Translations under genes and position numbers: made by a program
Assembly: GCF_000764225.1 (NCBI RefSeq)
Contig: NZ_JQED01000029.1
Span: 124,001-188,000 of the forward strand
Source: Colwellia psychrerythraea
GTDB taxonomy: Bacteria > Pseudomonadota > Gammaproteobacteria > Enterobacterales > Alteromonadaceae
Length of the DNA: 64,000 nt
Direction: 5' to 3'
Shown: piece by piece, positions 8,399 to 17,234 of the stretch
How positions within the stretch are numbered: position 1 is the stretch's first letter
How the letters are laid out: the number at the start of each line of letters is the position of its first letter
Notes under the pieces: generated by a model
Seen by the model: only the letters and a program-made list of their open reading frames with translations
What the model was told of the DNA's origin: nothing
Databases searched by the model: none

Positions 8399-9892
8399 TT
8401 ACCTAATTTGTAGAATAGTTTGGTTTAGTTGGTTATCAACTTCTAACGCTCTTGAGTTAGCTTGGAAATTTCGCTGAGCCGAAATCAAATCAATTAACTC
8501 TGTTGTTAAGTTAACATTCGATTGCTCTAGCGCAGAAGAATTTATAGTACCAAAAGTACCTGAGCCTGCTTCACCAGCAAGTGCTTCACCTGAAACAATA
8601 CTCTCTTTCCAACTGGTACTACCTATTTGTGACAAACCTTGCTCATTAGCAAAATTTACCATAGCAATGCGAGATAATGGTTGTGAAGTACCATTACTGT
8701 ATGTTGCTCTTACAAGTCCATCAGCACCGATATCAATACCAGTTAACCTGCCTACCGCTAAACCATCTTGATTTAACGCTGTTACTTCAAAATTTGACGC
8801 GAACTGAGTAGGCTCATTTGGGTTAGGGGCCGCGGGGTCTAAATTAAAATCAATTTTCACGGTTTGGGTCGAATCAGCACCGTTTGGTAAGTGGTTGGAA
8901 AAATCAACAGTTCTGATGCCACCATTAGCAGGTGATGGTGACTGAGAAATAAAATCACCCGAGGTGTTATAGGTTAAACGCGCCCCTTTAATTCCACTAC
9001 CACTTTCAGGCGTTGTTGCTGCAATAGCATCGGCCAGCGCTGTTTTTGTTGCATTAAGTGTCGCCAAGTCTGCTGCAGATGGCGCAGGAATGGCATCATA
9101 GACACCTTGTGCAGTTGCTACATCAGCAGTTCTAGTAACAACTAAAGCATCAGCTGTTGCCTGAATAGCAGGGTCATCAGCTAAATCAATAGGTTTACCG
9201 TCAACAGAGGCAAACATCATCCACTGATTTGGAGCGGTTGCTGGATTATCTTTAACAAAAAAGTAAGTCATTATATGACTATCACCTAATGAATCGAAAA
9301 TAGTGACTGAGGTAGAGTTATTGAAGGTTAATGGATCTTCCGGATCAAAATTAGTAGGAGCATCAGTAATATAACTATCACCCGCAGGCAAGTTCATTCT
9401 CACATCAACTTCACTCGTTTTGGTCGGTGCACCTGATGCAGTAGGTATACGAATAGGCTCTGCAGTACTTAAACTTACTGAAGCAGATGAGCCATCAGGA
9501 TTGACTGGAAAACCTAAAAGATGACCACCCTGTGAATTCACAACAAAATTATCTGAATTTAGTTGAAACTGACCCGCGCGTGTATAGGAAGTTTCTAAAG
9601 AGCCAAGCTCTGGTACGGTCGCAAAAAAGCCATTACCAGTAATCGCTAAATCCAATGCATTATTAGTAAATTGAATACTACCTTGAGAAAATTGCTGGGC
9701 AACTTCTGCAGTTAAAACACCATCGCCTACTTTAGTTTTACCCGATGCTAATAAAGATGCCGCATAAACATCAACAAATTCTGCACGAGACTCTTTAAAA
9801 CCAACGGTATTGACATTAGCAATGTTATTTGATGAAACGTCTAAATCTTTTTGTGCGGCATTTAGCCCGCTTAATGCAATATTAAATGACAT
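8399..9892 (-). CDS. flgE: Flagellar hook protein FlgE
   Basis: FlgE polymerises into the hook, the universal joint outside the cell. The 497-residue product has the start MSFNIALSGLNAAQKDLDVSSNNIANVNTVGFK, the GNGFFATV and YTRAGQF motifs near residues 85-105, and the C-terminus QSNVNLTTELIDLISAQRNFQANS. It is longer than the enteric protein (about 400), partly through an alanine-rich segment around residues 240-300 that looks like an extra surface domain. It follows flgD by 107 bases and is followed by a strong terminator. Confidence 0.96.
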   Translation of the reverse strand: MSFNIALSGLNAAQKDLDVSSNNIANVNTVGFKESRAEFVDVYAASLLASGKTKVGDGVLTAEVAQQFSQGSIQFTNNALDLAITGNGFFATVPELGSLETSYTRAGQFQLNSDNFVVNSQGGHLLGFPVNPDGSSASVSLSTAEPIRIPTASGAPTKTSEVDVRMNLPAGDSYITDAPTNFDPEDPLTFNNSTSVTIFDSLGDSHIMTYFFVKDNPATAPNQWMMFASVDGKPIDLADDPAIQATADALVVTRTADVATAQGVYDAIPAPSAADLATLNATKTALADAIAATTPESGSGIKGARLTYNTSGDFISQSPSPANGGIRTVDFSNHLPNGADSTQTVKIDFNLDPAAPNPNEPTQFASNFEVTALNQDGLAVGRLTGIDIGADGLVRATYSNGTSQPLSRIAMVNFANEQGLSQIGSTSWKESIVSGEALAGEAGSGTFGTINSSALEQSNVNLTTELIDLISAQRNFQANSRALEVDNQLNQTILQIR

Positions 9893-9999
9893 AATTTAAT
9901 CCTCTTAAAATTTGCTATTTGACTTAACACCTGAAACGCTCAAGTCTTGTGCTGTCAGGTAAAGTGTATAATTTTTGCTTAATTTCTTTTATAAAATAC

Positions 10000-10725
10000 T
10001 TAAATGTCGCCTTCAGATACTTCAACTACATCTTCTAATGCCATCGCACTGCCACCATTCAGGTTAAGTACTATTTTTCCACCAGTACCAGCTAAGGTAA
10101 CACTATCAACTTTACGGTAGGTTTGAGCTTCTAACTCAGATGCTTCGCCTTCAACCAAGCCGACAATTCGAAAGCGGTAAGCGCCAGCCTCAGCAGGCTC
10201 ACCTTTTGCCGTTTGCCCATCCCAATTAAAGGTAAAGCCGCCAGCAGCAACACTACCAACGGGGACAGTTTGAATAACTTCACCGGCCACATTCTCAACA
10301 TAAATATTCACATTACTGGCAGGTTTATCAGAGACCAACTTGCCTTTTACTGTTTCACCCTCTGCCATACCAAAGACATTGTCTTCAACGAGCACACTCC
10401 TTCCCACAAGAGAAGATGCTTGTAATGCTTGACTAGAGGTCATCGACGTAGCAAAACTATCAAATGAAGAATTAAGCTGCTGAACGCCATCTGTTGTTGA
10501 GAAGGCAGTCATTTGAGAGATCATCTCATTGTTATCAACGGGTTTAGTTGGATCTTGATTAGCTAATTCTTTAGTTAACAAGGCAAAAAAATCTGCTTGC
10601 GTTAACATACCTTGCGAGCCATCAGACTCTTTAATGTCTTGCTTCGCTAAATTTTCTTTTATTTGTTTTTGTTTTTCTTCTAAAGTTAAAGGCGTGAATG
10701 AACTCGTACCACTTACTGATTGCAT
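10000..10725 (-). CDS. flgD: Flagellar hook capping protein FlgD
   Basis: FlgD caps the growing hook and is lost when the hook is complete. In the 241-residue product the N-terminal half has the conserved LTQADFFALLTKELANQDPTKPVDNNEMISQM segment (residues about 40-72). The C-terminal half has the FlgD Ig-like fold with GGFTFNWDGQTAKGEPAEAGAYRF. It lies between flgC and flgE in the standard order, 69 bases after flgC. Confidence 0.96.
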   Translation of the reverse strand: MQSVSGTSSFTPLTLEEKQKQIKENLAKQDIKESDGSQGMLTQADFFALLTKELANQDPTKPVDNNEMISQMTAFSTTDGVQQLNSSFDSFATSMTSSQALQASSLVGRSVLVEDNVFGMAEGETVKGKLVSDKPASNVNIYVENVAGEVIQTVPVGSVAAGGFTFNWDGQTAKGEPAEAGAYRFRIVGLVEGEASELEAQTYRKVDSVTLAGTGGKIVLNLNGGSAMALEDVVEVSEGDI

Positions 10726-10794
10726 TTTCTTCCCTCCCTTCTAATTCTTTGCCAGGTAACAGCATTTTTTAAGCATGCTTTAGCTAACTTCATA

Positions 10795-11226
10795 TTATCT
10801 TTGCCCTAACTGTAAGGTTTTATTCAACATATTCTTGGCTGATTCAGCTAACTGGACGTTGGTTTGATAGGAACGAGATGCTGAAATCATATTGGTCATC
10901 TCTTCGATAACATTAACATTTGGCTTGTAGATATAACCGTCTTTATCAGCCATAGGGTGACTCGGTGAATATTCCACATTCAGCGGTTTATCACTTTCAA
11001 CAATGCCCAATACATTAACACCAACGCCGCTTTCATCATTTTTTGCCTGCCCTGTGGCAGCTTCTTGCATAGCTGCGGCAAAAACAGGGTGCCTAGCACG
11101 GTAAGCCTTATCGGCACTGCTACTAACACTATCAGCATTGGCAATATTACTCGCTGTAGTATTAAGGCGAACTGATTGTGCGCTCATACCACTACCGGTA
11201 ATATCAAATACGTTAAAAAGACTCAT
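10795..11226 (-). CDS. flgC: Flagellar proximal rod protein FlgC
   Basis: FlgC is a proximal rod subunit. The 143-residue product starts MSLFNVFDITGSGMSAQSVRL, carries the TTASNIANADSVS rod motif, and ends with NVIEEMTNMISASRSYQTNVQ and a helical tail. Size is close to the family norm. Only two bases separate it from flgB, so the pair is probably translationally coupled. Confidence 0.97.
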   Translation of the reverse strand: MSLFNVFDITGSGMSAQSVRLNTTASNIANADSVSSSADKAYRARHPVFAAAMQEAATGQAKNDESGVGVNVLGIVESDKPLNVEYSPSHPMADKDGYIYKPNVNVIEEMTNMISASRSYQTNVQLAESAKNMLNKTLQLGQR

Positions 11227-11228
11227 AA

Positions 11229-11627
11229 TTATTGACCTCCGCTGATAACTTTCTTCATGGCTTTAATTTTTCCATTTAGAAATTGAATACTTGCTTGATA
11301 TTCCATTGAGTTTTTTAAATACAAGTTTCGTTCCACTTGTACATCAACAGTATTACCGTCACCCGTATCAGGTTGATTAGGTACACGATAATCGACAGAA
11401 TTATTTAACTCTGTTCGTATATCAAAGTGTTTATCATTAGTGCGAGACATGCCCATTTGCTGCTGAGTTGATGCTTTCGCTAGCGCTTGCTTAAAGTCTA
11501 GCCCTTTAGCTTTGTAGCCAGGCGTATCTGCATTGGCAATATTGCTGGCAATAACCTCCGCACGTTGAGAGCGAATAAGCATGCCCTGTGTATGCAATTG
11601 AAAGCCTTTATCAAATCCTATAGCCAT
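11229..11627 (-). CDS. flgB: Flagellar proximal rod protein FlgB
   Basis: FlgB is the innermost proximal rod subunit, at the base of the axial structure. The 132-residue product has the typical IRSQRAEVIASNIANADTPGYKAK motif around residues 18-41 and a C-terminus with NTVDVQVERNLYLKNSMEYQASIQFL. It is the first rod gene of the minus-strand unit, 150 bases after cheR, with a candidate sigma-54 site about 37 bases before its start. Confidence 0.97.
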   Translation of the reverse strand: MAIGFDKGFQLHTQGMLIRSQRAEVIASNIANADTPGYKAKGLDFKQALAKASTQQQMGMSRTNDKHFDIRTELNNSVDYRVPNQPDTGDGNTVDVQVERNLYLKNSMEYQASIQFLNGKIKAMKKVISGGQ

Positions 11628-11663
11628 ATTAGCCTCACAATGATTAACGTTTAGCTAAAAGGA

Positions 11664-11680
11664 ATACAAAATTTATGCCA
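11664..11680 (-). promoter_or_regulatory. Probable sigma-54 promoter of flgB
   Basis: The minus strand reads TGGCATAAATTTTGTAT. GG and the -12 G are spaced as in sigma-54 promoters; TGGCA is exact and TTGT differs from TTGC at one base. It lies 37 bases before flgB, nearly the same distance as the better flgF promoter. Confidence 0.55.
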
Positions 11681-11777
11681 ACAAAAATTTGAGCAGAAGG
11701 AGAAATGTAAAAATGAGAGTAGAATAAAATGGCTAACAACAAGGAAGGATAGCTGTTAGCGAGGAGTCTAAGCTATG

Positions 11778-12608
11778 CTATTTTTTCTGATAAACAATGC
11801 CGGGATTACAACGAAGCATAGTAAAATCTTGATTAATGCCGGATAAAGACTCCGAAGCCCCTAAGAATAAATAACCATCATTATTTAACACGCCATGAAT
11901 TTGACTAATTATTTGCGCTTTTATTTTCGGAGAAAAATAAATTAAAACGTTACGGCAAAAAACAATATCAAATCGGCCTATTAGGTTATAACTATTGAGT
12001 AAATTAAGTGGCCTGAAACTAACCATTTTTTTTACTTCATCCTTGATTTTCAACATACCATTGTCACCCGGCTCGAAGAAACGTTTTTTTCGCTCTGCTG
12101 ATAAGCCACGCGCAAGTGCTAGGCTGTCATAGTGACCATACTTGCAGTGTTCTAACATAGTCGTTGATATATCAGTACCAATAACTTGCACACCCCGTGG
12201 GAATGAACCAGGATTCTTTTGTTGATACTCTAGCACAGACATAGCAATAGAATAGGCTTCTTGACCAGAAGAGCTTGCCGCAGACCAAATTTTAACAGGT
12301 GTTTTACGATCTGAAAAATCAGGTAATAATTTGCTTTGAAGTAACTTGAAAGGATAATCATCACGAAACCATAGCGTTTCGTTGGTGGTCATAGCATCAA
12401 TAACAGCGGCACGCATTTGCCGCTCAACTGGCGTTAATGTACGATTAACTAATTCGGTCAGTGAACTGAGTTCAAATTTAGCCATTAATGGTGCTAATCT
12501 ACTTTTGACTAAATACTGCTTATTTTCACCGAGCACTATGCCACATTGCTGCTCTAAAAAGGTTCTAAACTGGTTGTAACTTTTCTCGTCGAGTTCTCTT
12601 GCTGACAC
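11778..12608 (-). CDS. cheR: Chemotaxis protein methyltransferase CheR
   Basis: CheR uses S-adenosylmethionine to methylate glutamates on chemoreceptors during adaptation. The 276-residue product has an N-terminal helical domain (residues 1-75, containing MTTNETLWFRD) and a methyltransferase domain with IWSAASSSGQEAYSIAM (SAM-binding loop), VIGTDIS, and FDIVFCRNVLIYF. The start is GTG at 12608, with AGGAAG just upstream. It follows cheV and precedes flgB, as in Vibrio and Shewanella. Confidence 0.95.
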   Translation of the reverse strand: MSARELDEKSYNQFRTFLEQQCGIVLGENKQYLVKSRLAPLMAKFELSSLTELVNRTLTPVERQMRAAVIDAMTTNETLWFRDDYPFKLLQSKLLPDFSDRKTPVKIWSAASSSGQEAYSIAMSVLEYQQKNPGSFPRGVQVIGTDISTTMLEHCKYGHYDSLALARGLSAERKKRFFEPGDNGMLKIKDEVKKMVSFRPLNLLNSYNLIGRFDIVFCRNVLIYFSPKIKAQIISQIHGVLNNDGYLFLGASESLSGINQDFTMLRCNPGIVYQKK

Positions 12609-12712
12609 TATTGCTTCCTACTTATATCTTATTTTCCTACCCCCTCGACAAACAGAGGGTCGTCGTTAGCTCTCGGAAACGACTATTCAGCTATATACCC
12701 GCTCCAGTTGAA

Positions 12713-12731
12713 TATGAGTAATCCAACTGGA
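12713..12731. repeat. Small inverted repeat of the TATACCC family
   Basis: TCCAGTTG (12713-12720) and CAACTGGA (12724-12731) flank a short spacer, preceded by TATACCCGC. A similar longer palindrome is near 58991, and a half-copy is near 63149. It lies in the cheV-cheR gap, which otherwise holds no gene. Confidence 0.5.
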
Positions 12732-12877
12732 ATTAGAAACGCCTAAAGGCTAGGTAAATTATACTCTGCTTTACATTTATTTTTAAGGAAATAACTTTAA
12801 ATAAAAATTTGCCTTAATTATAAATCGCTCAGAGCTCCAGAAGCGAGCATTTTCAAGTAGAGCGAACATCGTCAGAG

Positions 12878-13807
12878 TTAATCTTCTATTTTTAACCATT
12901 TCTTCACAGCTGTGGCTAGCTCATCAGGGTGAAATTTCGGAATAAAATCTTCTGCCCCCACTTTTTCCACCATCGCATTATTAAACACGCCACTTAACGA
13001 TGTATGCAAAATAATTGGCATTTTCGACATACGATCATTACCTTTTACCTCTGCAGTTAAAGTATAGCCATCCATCTCTGGCATTTCGATATCAGAGATC
13101 ATTAGCGCTACTTTTTCTGTGATACTATTTTCACAAGTCGCTTCAATGGTTAATAATTGCTCCAGAGCATCACGACCATTCTTGGCTAAAATCATATTAA
13201 TGCCTAAGGGCTCTAATGCTCTTCTTACTTGATTTCGTGCAACGGTTGAATCATCCGCAATCATCACCAACTTGTCACCTAAATCTTCCCCAATCGACAC
13301 ATCAATGATCTCGTCACTCACATCTGTGGAAACAGGACTAATTTCATTTAAAATTTTCTCAACATCAAGTATAGAGACCATCTGGCCATCGATCTCTGTC
13401 ACAGCAGTTAGGTAGCTAGATTTACCGGCACCTTCTGGTGGCGGCATCACATCAGCCCAACTCAGCGTAACAATACGCTCGACACCAGCGACAAGAAACC
13501 CCTGTACACTACGATTATATTCGGCAATGATAATATAGCTTTCTGCTGTTTGCTCAATTGCCCTACCTCCCGTTGATTTACTTAAATCGATGACAGAAAT
13601 AGTTTGTCCCCGGATATGTGCAACCCCTTTGATAAAACCATCTTGCTTAGGTAACAGAGTCAACCGTGGACAAGGCATAACCTCACGCACTTTAAAAACA
13701 TTAATACCAAATCGTTGCATTCCGTTGAGTTTGAAAAGTAACAATTCCAACCTATTTTCACCAACAAGTTGAGTACGTTGGTTTACTGAATCGAGTATGC
13801 CTGCCAT
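12878..13807 (-). CDS. cheV: Chemotaxis coupling protein CheV
   Basis: CheV links receptors to CheA and carries its own receiver domain. The 309-residue product has a CheW-like domain (residues about 10-165: LLLFKLNGMQRFGINVFKVREVM, HIRGQTISVIDL) and a REC domain from about 180, with MIADDS and SDIEMPEMDG holding the phosphorylated Asp. The start at 13807 is preferred over an upstream in-frame codon at 13867, because GAGGT lies just before the ATG and MAGILDSVNQRTQLVG is the usual CheV start. It is divergent from flgA. Confidence 0.95.
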   Translation of the reverse strand: MAGILDSVNQRTQLVGENRLELLLFKLNGMQRFGINVFKVREVMPCPRLTLLPKQDGFIKGVAHIRGQTISVIDLSKSTGGRAIEQTAESYIIIAEYNRSVQGFLVAGVERIVTLSWADVMPPPEGAGKSSYLTAVTEIDGQMVSILDVEKILNEISPVSTDVSDEIIDVSIGEDLGDKLVMIADDSTVARNQVRRALEPLGINMILAKNGRDALEQLLTIEATCENSITEKVALMISDIEMPEMDGYTLTAEVKGNDRMSKMPIILHTSLSGVFNNAMVEKVGAEDFIPKFHPDELATAVKKWLKIED

Positions 13808-13861
13808 ATGAACCTCATGTAAGACTGCATTACTTATTATGTTTAATCGAATAAACACATA

Positions 13862-13878
13862 AGGCACAGTTCTTGAAT
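13862..13878 (+). promoter_or_regulatory. Weak sigma-54-like site before flgA
   Basis: The plus strand reads AGGCACAGTTCTTGAAT. GGCAC is exact and the spacing is right, but the -12 GC is GA. It is 131 bases before the flgA ATG, so it is only a candidate. Confidence 0.3.
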
Positions 13879-14008
13879 TGTATTATTATATAGAGTTGTT
13901 AATCACACTAAGCGTCTGAAATTTGACGTGTGATCGAACCTTATTTCACACTGCTGACCCAGGTTAAGCATAGACGACTATTTGCATTTACTTAAGATAG
14001 AAAAAAAT

Positions 14009-14704
14009 ATGCGCCTTACCAAAATCATTTTTACTTTTATATTTTTATTGCTAATTAAACAAACAACAATTTTTGCAACTGAACTAGATAGTGCTTTTAT
14101 CGAACGGTTTGCAAAAAATTATTTGATAGAGCAGTTTCCTTCTACTGAGGACGAAAAAGTCCTTATTTCTGTTGCTCATTTAGACCCAAGAATTACGATT
14201 AAGCCTTGTAAAATTCCTTTAACTGCAAATATACCTGAAAAAAATCGTGCTATAAATGTAAATGTTAAAATTAGTTGTGATGAATCAATACAACAGTGGA
14301 AAATATATTTATCGGCAAAAGTAGAAATAACTAAAGCGGTTTTAATTGCAAAAAATACAATTAGCAAAGGCGATGAACTTGATGAGAGTAATGTTGAACT
14401 CGCCTTTATACCTATTAATAAAATTCGCGGTAACAAACTAACTGATACAAAAGTTGTTTTTGGCGCTAAAGCAAAAAAGCGAATTGCCAAAGGCAGAGCC
14501 ATTAGTAAAAGAAGTATCTGCTTAATATGTAAAGGTGATGCTGTAACTATTATTGCCTCATCTGATAACTTTAGTATCAAAACTCAGGGAGTCGCGTTAA
14601 GTTCAGGTAATATTAATGAGCAAATAAGAGTTAAAAACACGCGTTCAAAGAAAGTGATTACCCCTCGCATCAAAGGTATTAACCAAGTGATAATTAATCT
14701 ATAA
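14009..14704 (+). CDS. flgA: Flagellar P-ring chaperone FlgA
   Basis: FlgA is a periplasmic chaperone that helps FlgI assemble into the P ring. The 231-residue product begins with a signal peptide (MRLTKIIFTFIFLLLI, then KQTTIFATELD). Its C-terminal SAF-type domain shows KNTISKGDELDESNVEL and ALSSGNINEQIRVKN with IINL near the end. The reading frame can be extended to a TTG at 13982, but the ATG at 14009 leads directly into the signal peptide. It is divergent from cheV and 160 bases upstream of flgM. Confidence 0.92.
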   Translation: MRLTKIIFTFIFLLLIKQTTIFATELDSAFIERFAKNYLIEQFPSTEDEKVLISVAHLDPRITIKPCKIPLTANIPEKNRAINVNVKISCDESIQQWKIYLSAKVEITKAVLIAKNTISKGDELDESNVELAFIPINKIRGNKLTDTKVVFGAKAKKRIAKGRAISKRSICLICKGDAVTIIASSDNFSIKTQGVALSSGNINEQIRVKNTRSKKVITPRIKGINQVIINL

Positions 14705-14785
14705 TCAAAATATATAGGTTGGGTTAGCAAAAGATTTAACGGTTGACCTACTCAAGATATTATTTATATTTTAATCTATTTTAGC

Positions 14786-14812
14786 TAAAGTTATTCAGCC
14801 TATGGCCGATAA
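14786..14812 (+). promoter_or_regulatory. Sigma-28 (FliA) promoter of flgM
   Basis: The -35 TAAAGTTA (14786-14793) and -10 GCCGATAA (14805-14812) are separated by 11 bases, the exact FliA spacing; only one base differs from the textbook consensus. It lies about 50 bases before flgM. FlgM inhibits FliA, so this gives the known feedback loop. Confidence 0.9.
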
Positions 14813-14864
14813 CAATTTAACAGAACTCTATTAAAATATCATTTCATTGTTAAAGGATGAAATT

Positions 14865-15173
14865 ATGGCCATAAATATCAACAACTTGAATGCTAGCAAT
14901 CAAGTTCAGCAAGCTCAGCAAAATAAAGTAAAACAGCAATCTACGCAAACAGCATCGAGCAATGCTCAAGTAAAAAGTTCAGGGCAAGATTCGGTGTCGA
15001 TTACTCCGCAAGCCAAACAACTTAATGAATTACAAAAAAAAGCAGGGGATGCCCCCGTGATTAACCAAAAAAAAATTGATGAACTTAAAAAAGCCATTAG
15101 CTCTGGTGACTATAAAATAAACCCAGAGAAATTAGCTGCTAGCATTGCGAACTTTGAATTTAAACTTGTTTAA
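14865..15173 (+). CDS. flgM: Anti-sigma-28 factor FlgM
   Basis: FlgM binds FliA (sigma-28) and is exported when the hook is complete, releasing late flagellar transcription. The 102-residue product is small, hydrophilic and Gln/Ser-rich at the N-terminus (INNLNASNQVQQAQQNK). Its C-terminal FliA-binding part carries DSVSITPQAKQLNELQKK and KIDELKKAISSGDYKINPEKLA. The ATG at 14865 follows AAAGGA and is preferred over an in-frame codon at 14847. flgN follows by 47 bases. Confidence 0.95.
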   Translation: MAININNLNASNQVQQAQQNKVKQQSTQTASSNAQVKSSGQDSVSITPQAKQLNELQKKAGDAPVINQKKIDELKKAISSGDYKINPEKLAASIANFEFKLV

Positions 15174-15220
15174 GGATAGACTGTAAATAAATCATTTATA
15201 GTCAAATCAAAGGCAAATTT

Positions 15221-15667
15221 ATGTCCGCAGGGCCAGATCCTCAAGGATTAACATCCAATGAACTGCTAGCGCAACAACATCAGCAGTTAACCACACTTGC
15301 CCAAATCATTGCTAACGAAAAGCATATTTTGCAGCAGCATGATCCTCATGCGCTGCTGACCATCAGCCAAGAAAAAAATGCATTGTTAATTGCCATTCAA
15401 CAGCTTGATCAAACAATTGGTCAAAACCAGCGCTTTGCTCAAGATAAAGCCGCAGGAAAGTTAACGCAAGAACTTGCTGAAATTACAGAGTTATTAACCC
15501 ATTGCCAACAACAAAACTTAATCAATGGTCAAATTATTCAACAGTCTCAACTGGCTGTAGAACGTATGAAAACCAGTTTATTAGAAAATCATAATAAAAC
15601 CGCCATCACTTATGATAACAAGGGTAAAAAGAGTGCTGGACTCTCAAGCCTAGGGTTAAAAGCATAG
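15221..15667 (+). CDS. flgN: FlgK/FlgL export chaperone FlgN
   Basis: FlgN is a cytoplasmic chaperone for the hook-associated proteins FlgK and FlgL. The 148-residue product is almost entirely helical, rich in Gln, Leu and Ala, with LLAQQHQQLTTLAQIIANEK and long heptad-like stretches to about residue 120, as in the FlgN family. AAAGG precedes the ATG. Sequence conservation in this family is low, so the call leans on position after flgM, size and composition. A perfect bidirectional terminator follows. Confidence 0.88.
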   Translation: MSAGPDPQGLTSNELLAQQHQQLTTLAQIIANEKHILQQHDPHALLTISQEKNALLIAIQQLDQTIGQNQRFAQDKAAGKLTQELAEITELLTHCQQQNLINGQIIQQSQLAVERMKTSLLENHNKTAITYDNKGKKSAGLSSLGLKA

Positions 15668-15709
15668 AGTTAAAAGATTAGAAATGCTTATTAATCACTG
15701 ATCAAAACT

Positions 15710-15743
15710 AAAAAGGCGTTAACTCTAAGGTTAACGCCTTTTT
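15710..15743. terminator. Bidirectional terminator between flgN and flgP
   Basis: GGCGTTAAC (15715-15723) and GTTAACGCC (15730-15738) form a perfect nine-base stem with a six-base loop, flanked by A-runs and T-runs on both sides. It can serve the convergent flgN and flgP genes. Confidence 0.9.
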
Positions 15744-15767
15744 AGATACTTTATTTAAAGTGAGAAA

Positions 15768-16235
15768 TTAAAAGTGTGTCACGTCTTTGATTTCTTTTCT
15801 ATTCTGGTTTGCTTGGTAAATATTATAAACGTCTGCAAAATTAAGCTGCAGCTCTGTAGTATACACATCCCCTACAGGGTAACTTTTCACCACTTTGGCA
15901 CCGCGAATAACTCCTTGTATCGACGCACTAAGCTGCTGATCTTCAATGAGCAAGTCTGCCATAGTTACTTTACTAGAAACTTGTTGCCCGTATACTTGTT
16001 CCGCTAGCTCTGCATAGGCGGCAATTTTTGACGCCTTAATGGCCATCAACATCCGCTGAGTTTCATTAGTCGATTTTTGCATGCTGATAGGAGCAAATCC
16101 TGTAGCATAGAGAATAGGAAAAACCTCAGGCTCAACCGTTTGCCACTGTACATGCTTATCATAAATAAGGGAGCATGCACTGGTCAACATAAGCGCACTC
16201 AGAATAAGGATGGCTCTAATTAGTGAGCTTCTCAT
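15768..16235 (-). CDS. flgP: Flagellar outer-membrane lipoprotein FlgP (LPP20 family)
   Basis: FlgP is an outer-membrane lipoprotein that forms a basal disk or outer ring near the flagellar motor in Vibrio and Campylobacter. The 155-residue product has a leader ending in the lipobox TSAC (Cys about residue 21). The LPP20-like domain shows QRMLMAIKASKIAAYAELAEQVYGQQV and GVIRGAKVVKSYPVGDVYTTEL. It follows flgO by 83 bases on the same strand, which fits the flgO-flgP pair in Vibrio. Confidence 0.9.
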   Translation of the reverse strand: MRSSLIRAILILSALMLTSACSLIYDKHVQWQTVEPEVFPILYATGFAPISMQKSTNETQRMLMAIKASKIAAYAELAEQVYGQQVSSKVTMADLLIEDQQLSASIQGVIRGAKVVKSYPVGDVYTTELQLNFADVYNIYQANQNRKEIKDVTHF

Positions 16236-16318
16236 AGATACCCCTTTAATAAAAATAGCTGGTAAAACAACATTATAATGTCACTCTTTTGATAAATAGT
16301 TGAAAAAGTAAAGTGATA

Positions 16319-16963
16319 CTAATTTTGTATAACTACTGCGCGTTCATCGTTATGCAACATGGCATTATCACGAATAATCATACCGTCTTTCATTTTTACT
16401 TTTTCGCTATGACTCATTTCATCACCCAGCACCCAACTAGGGATAAATGACTGTGCAGTAGCAACAACAACTTTAGATTGAATACCTATCATACGGGCAT
16501 TTACTAAAATTCCATCTTCCTGCTCAACCATAGTGCCTGAGACTACGTAGTCAATTATCTGACGTTCAGGCAACTCTTGCCAATCTCTGCTAAAAACATA
16601 ATCACCTTTTTTAGTGACGCGAATATGCCCTGTCGTTTTATAATCGATTACAACTAAACCATGGCGTTGTAACTCATGTACAAAGCTTTCTGCAAGCTGA
16701 TTACCAAGCCAATTTGTGGTTTCAAGATCTTTAAGATCAACAAAAGAAGCTACTGCTACAGGAGTCTTCGCATTCACAAAACTACTACTAGTTAACATTT
16801 GATATGCCAAGCCCTTTACTACGTCATTAATGGCATGTCGTGGTAATTCATAACTATTAATTTCACCTTTTTCAATATGAGTAGTTTGATAAAACCCCTC
16901 ATCAGGAGTGGACTCACACGAGAGTAAAGCTGGCAGAATCAATGGTATAAGCCATTTTTTCAT
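16319..16963 (-). CDS. flgO: Flagellar outer-membrane lipoprotein FlgO
   Basis: FlgO is an outer-membrane protein needed for stable sheathed or polar flagella in Vibrio. The 214-residue product has a short leader with lipobox LLSC (Cys about residue 16). The FlgO domain includes PVAVASFVDLKDLETTNWLGNQLAESFVHELQRHGL near residues 68-102 and VDYVVSGTMVEQEDG-like text (here IDYVVSGTMVEQ). It is divergent from flgT, with two sigma-54-like sites in the shared upstream region. Confidence 0.9.
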   Translation of the reverse strand: MKKWLIPLILPALLSCESTPDEGFYQTTHIEKGEINSYELPRHAINDVVKGLAYQMLTSSSFVNAKTPVAVASFVDLKDLETTNWLGNQLAESFVHELQRHGLVVIDYKTTGHIRVTKKGDYVFSRDWQELPERQIIDYVVSGTMVEQEDGILVNARMIGIQSKVVVATAQSFIPSWVLGDEMSHSEKVKMKDGMIIRDNAMLHNDERAVVIQN

Positions 16964-17050
16964 GATATTCCCCTTTAAAACTAAATACTATTTTGTTAGT
17001 CGCAGTAACTGTATGTTGATTTACACATTTATATACGCATATATAATTCA

Positions 17051-17067
17051 ATGCACATTTTAAGCCA
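17051..17067 (-). promoter_or_regulatory. Candidate sigma-54 promoter of flgO
   Basis: The minus strand reads TGGCTTAAAATGTGCAT. GG and GC have the exact ten-base spacing, and TGGC and TGCA match. It is 88 bases upstream of the flgO start. Confidence 0.45.
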
Positions 17068-17118
17068 ATTATCTCTACCATCATAAAACCAACATAATAT
17101 CTGCAACATAAAAATATA

Positions 17119-17135
17119 AGGCATGAAATATGCAA
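17119..17135 (+). promoter_or_regulatory. Candidate sigma-54 promoter of flgT
   Basis: The plus strand reads AGGCATGAAATATGCAA. GG and GC have the exact ten-base spacing, and GGCA and TGCA match. It is 100 bases upstream of flgT and back to back with the flgO candidate. Confidence 0.5.
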
Positions 17136-17234
17136 GAGAATACACATATAGTTATCATACTGTATTAATGAGTGCTAGTGCGACTGACGAACAATTGATA
17201 TGACTAAAACCACGTTAGGAAAAGAACCAATCTT

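Noticed and set aside
13902..13934. ATCACAC/GTGTGAT inverted repeat between cheV and flgA as a CRP site
   Set aside because: The half-sites are in the wrong order and spacing for CRP (TGTGA-N6-TCACA).
14176..14580. 134-codon frame opposite flgA
   Set aside because: It is antisense to flgA, whose product has a signal peptide and family motifs. The opposing product is a low-complexity hydrophobic run without ribosome site.
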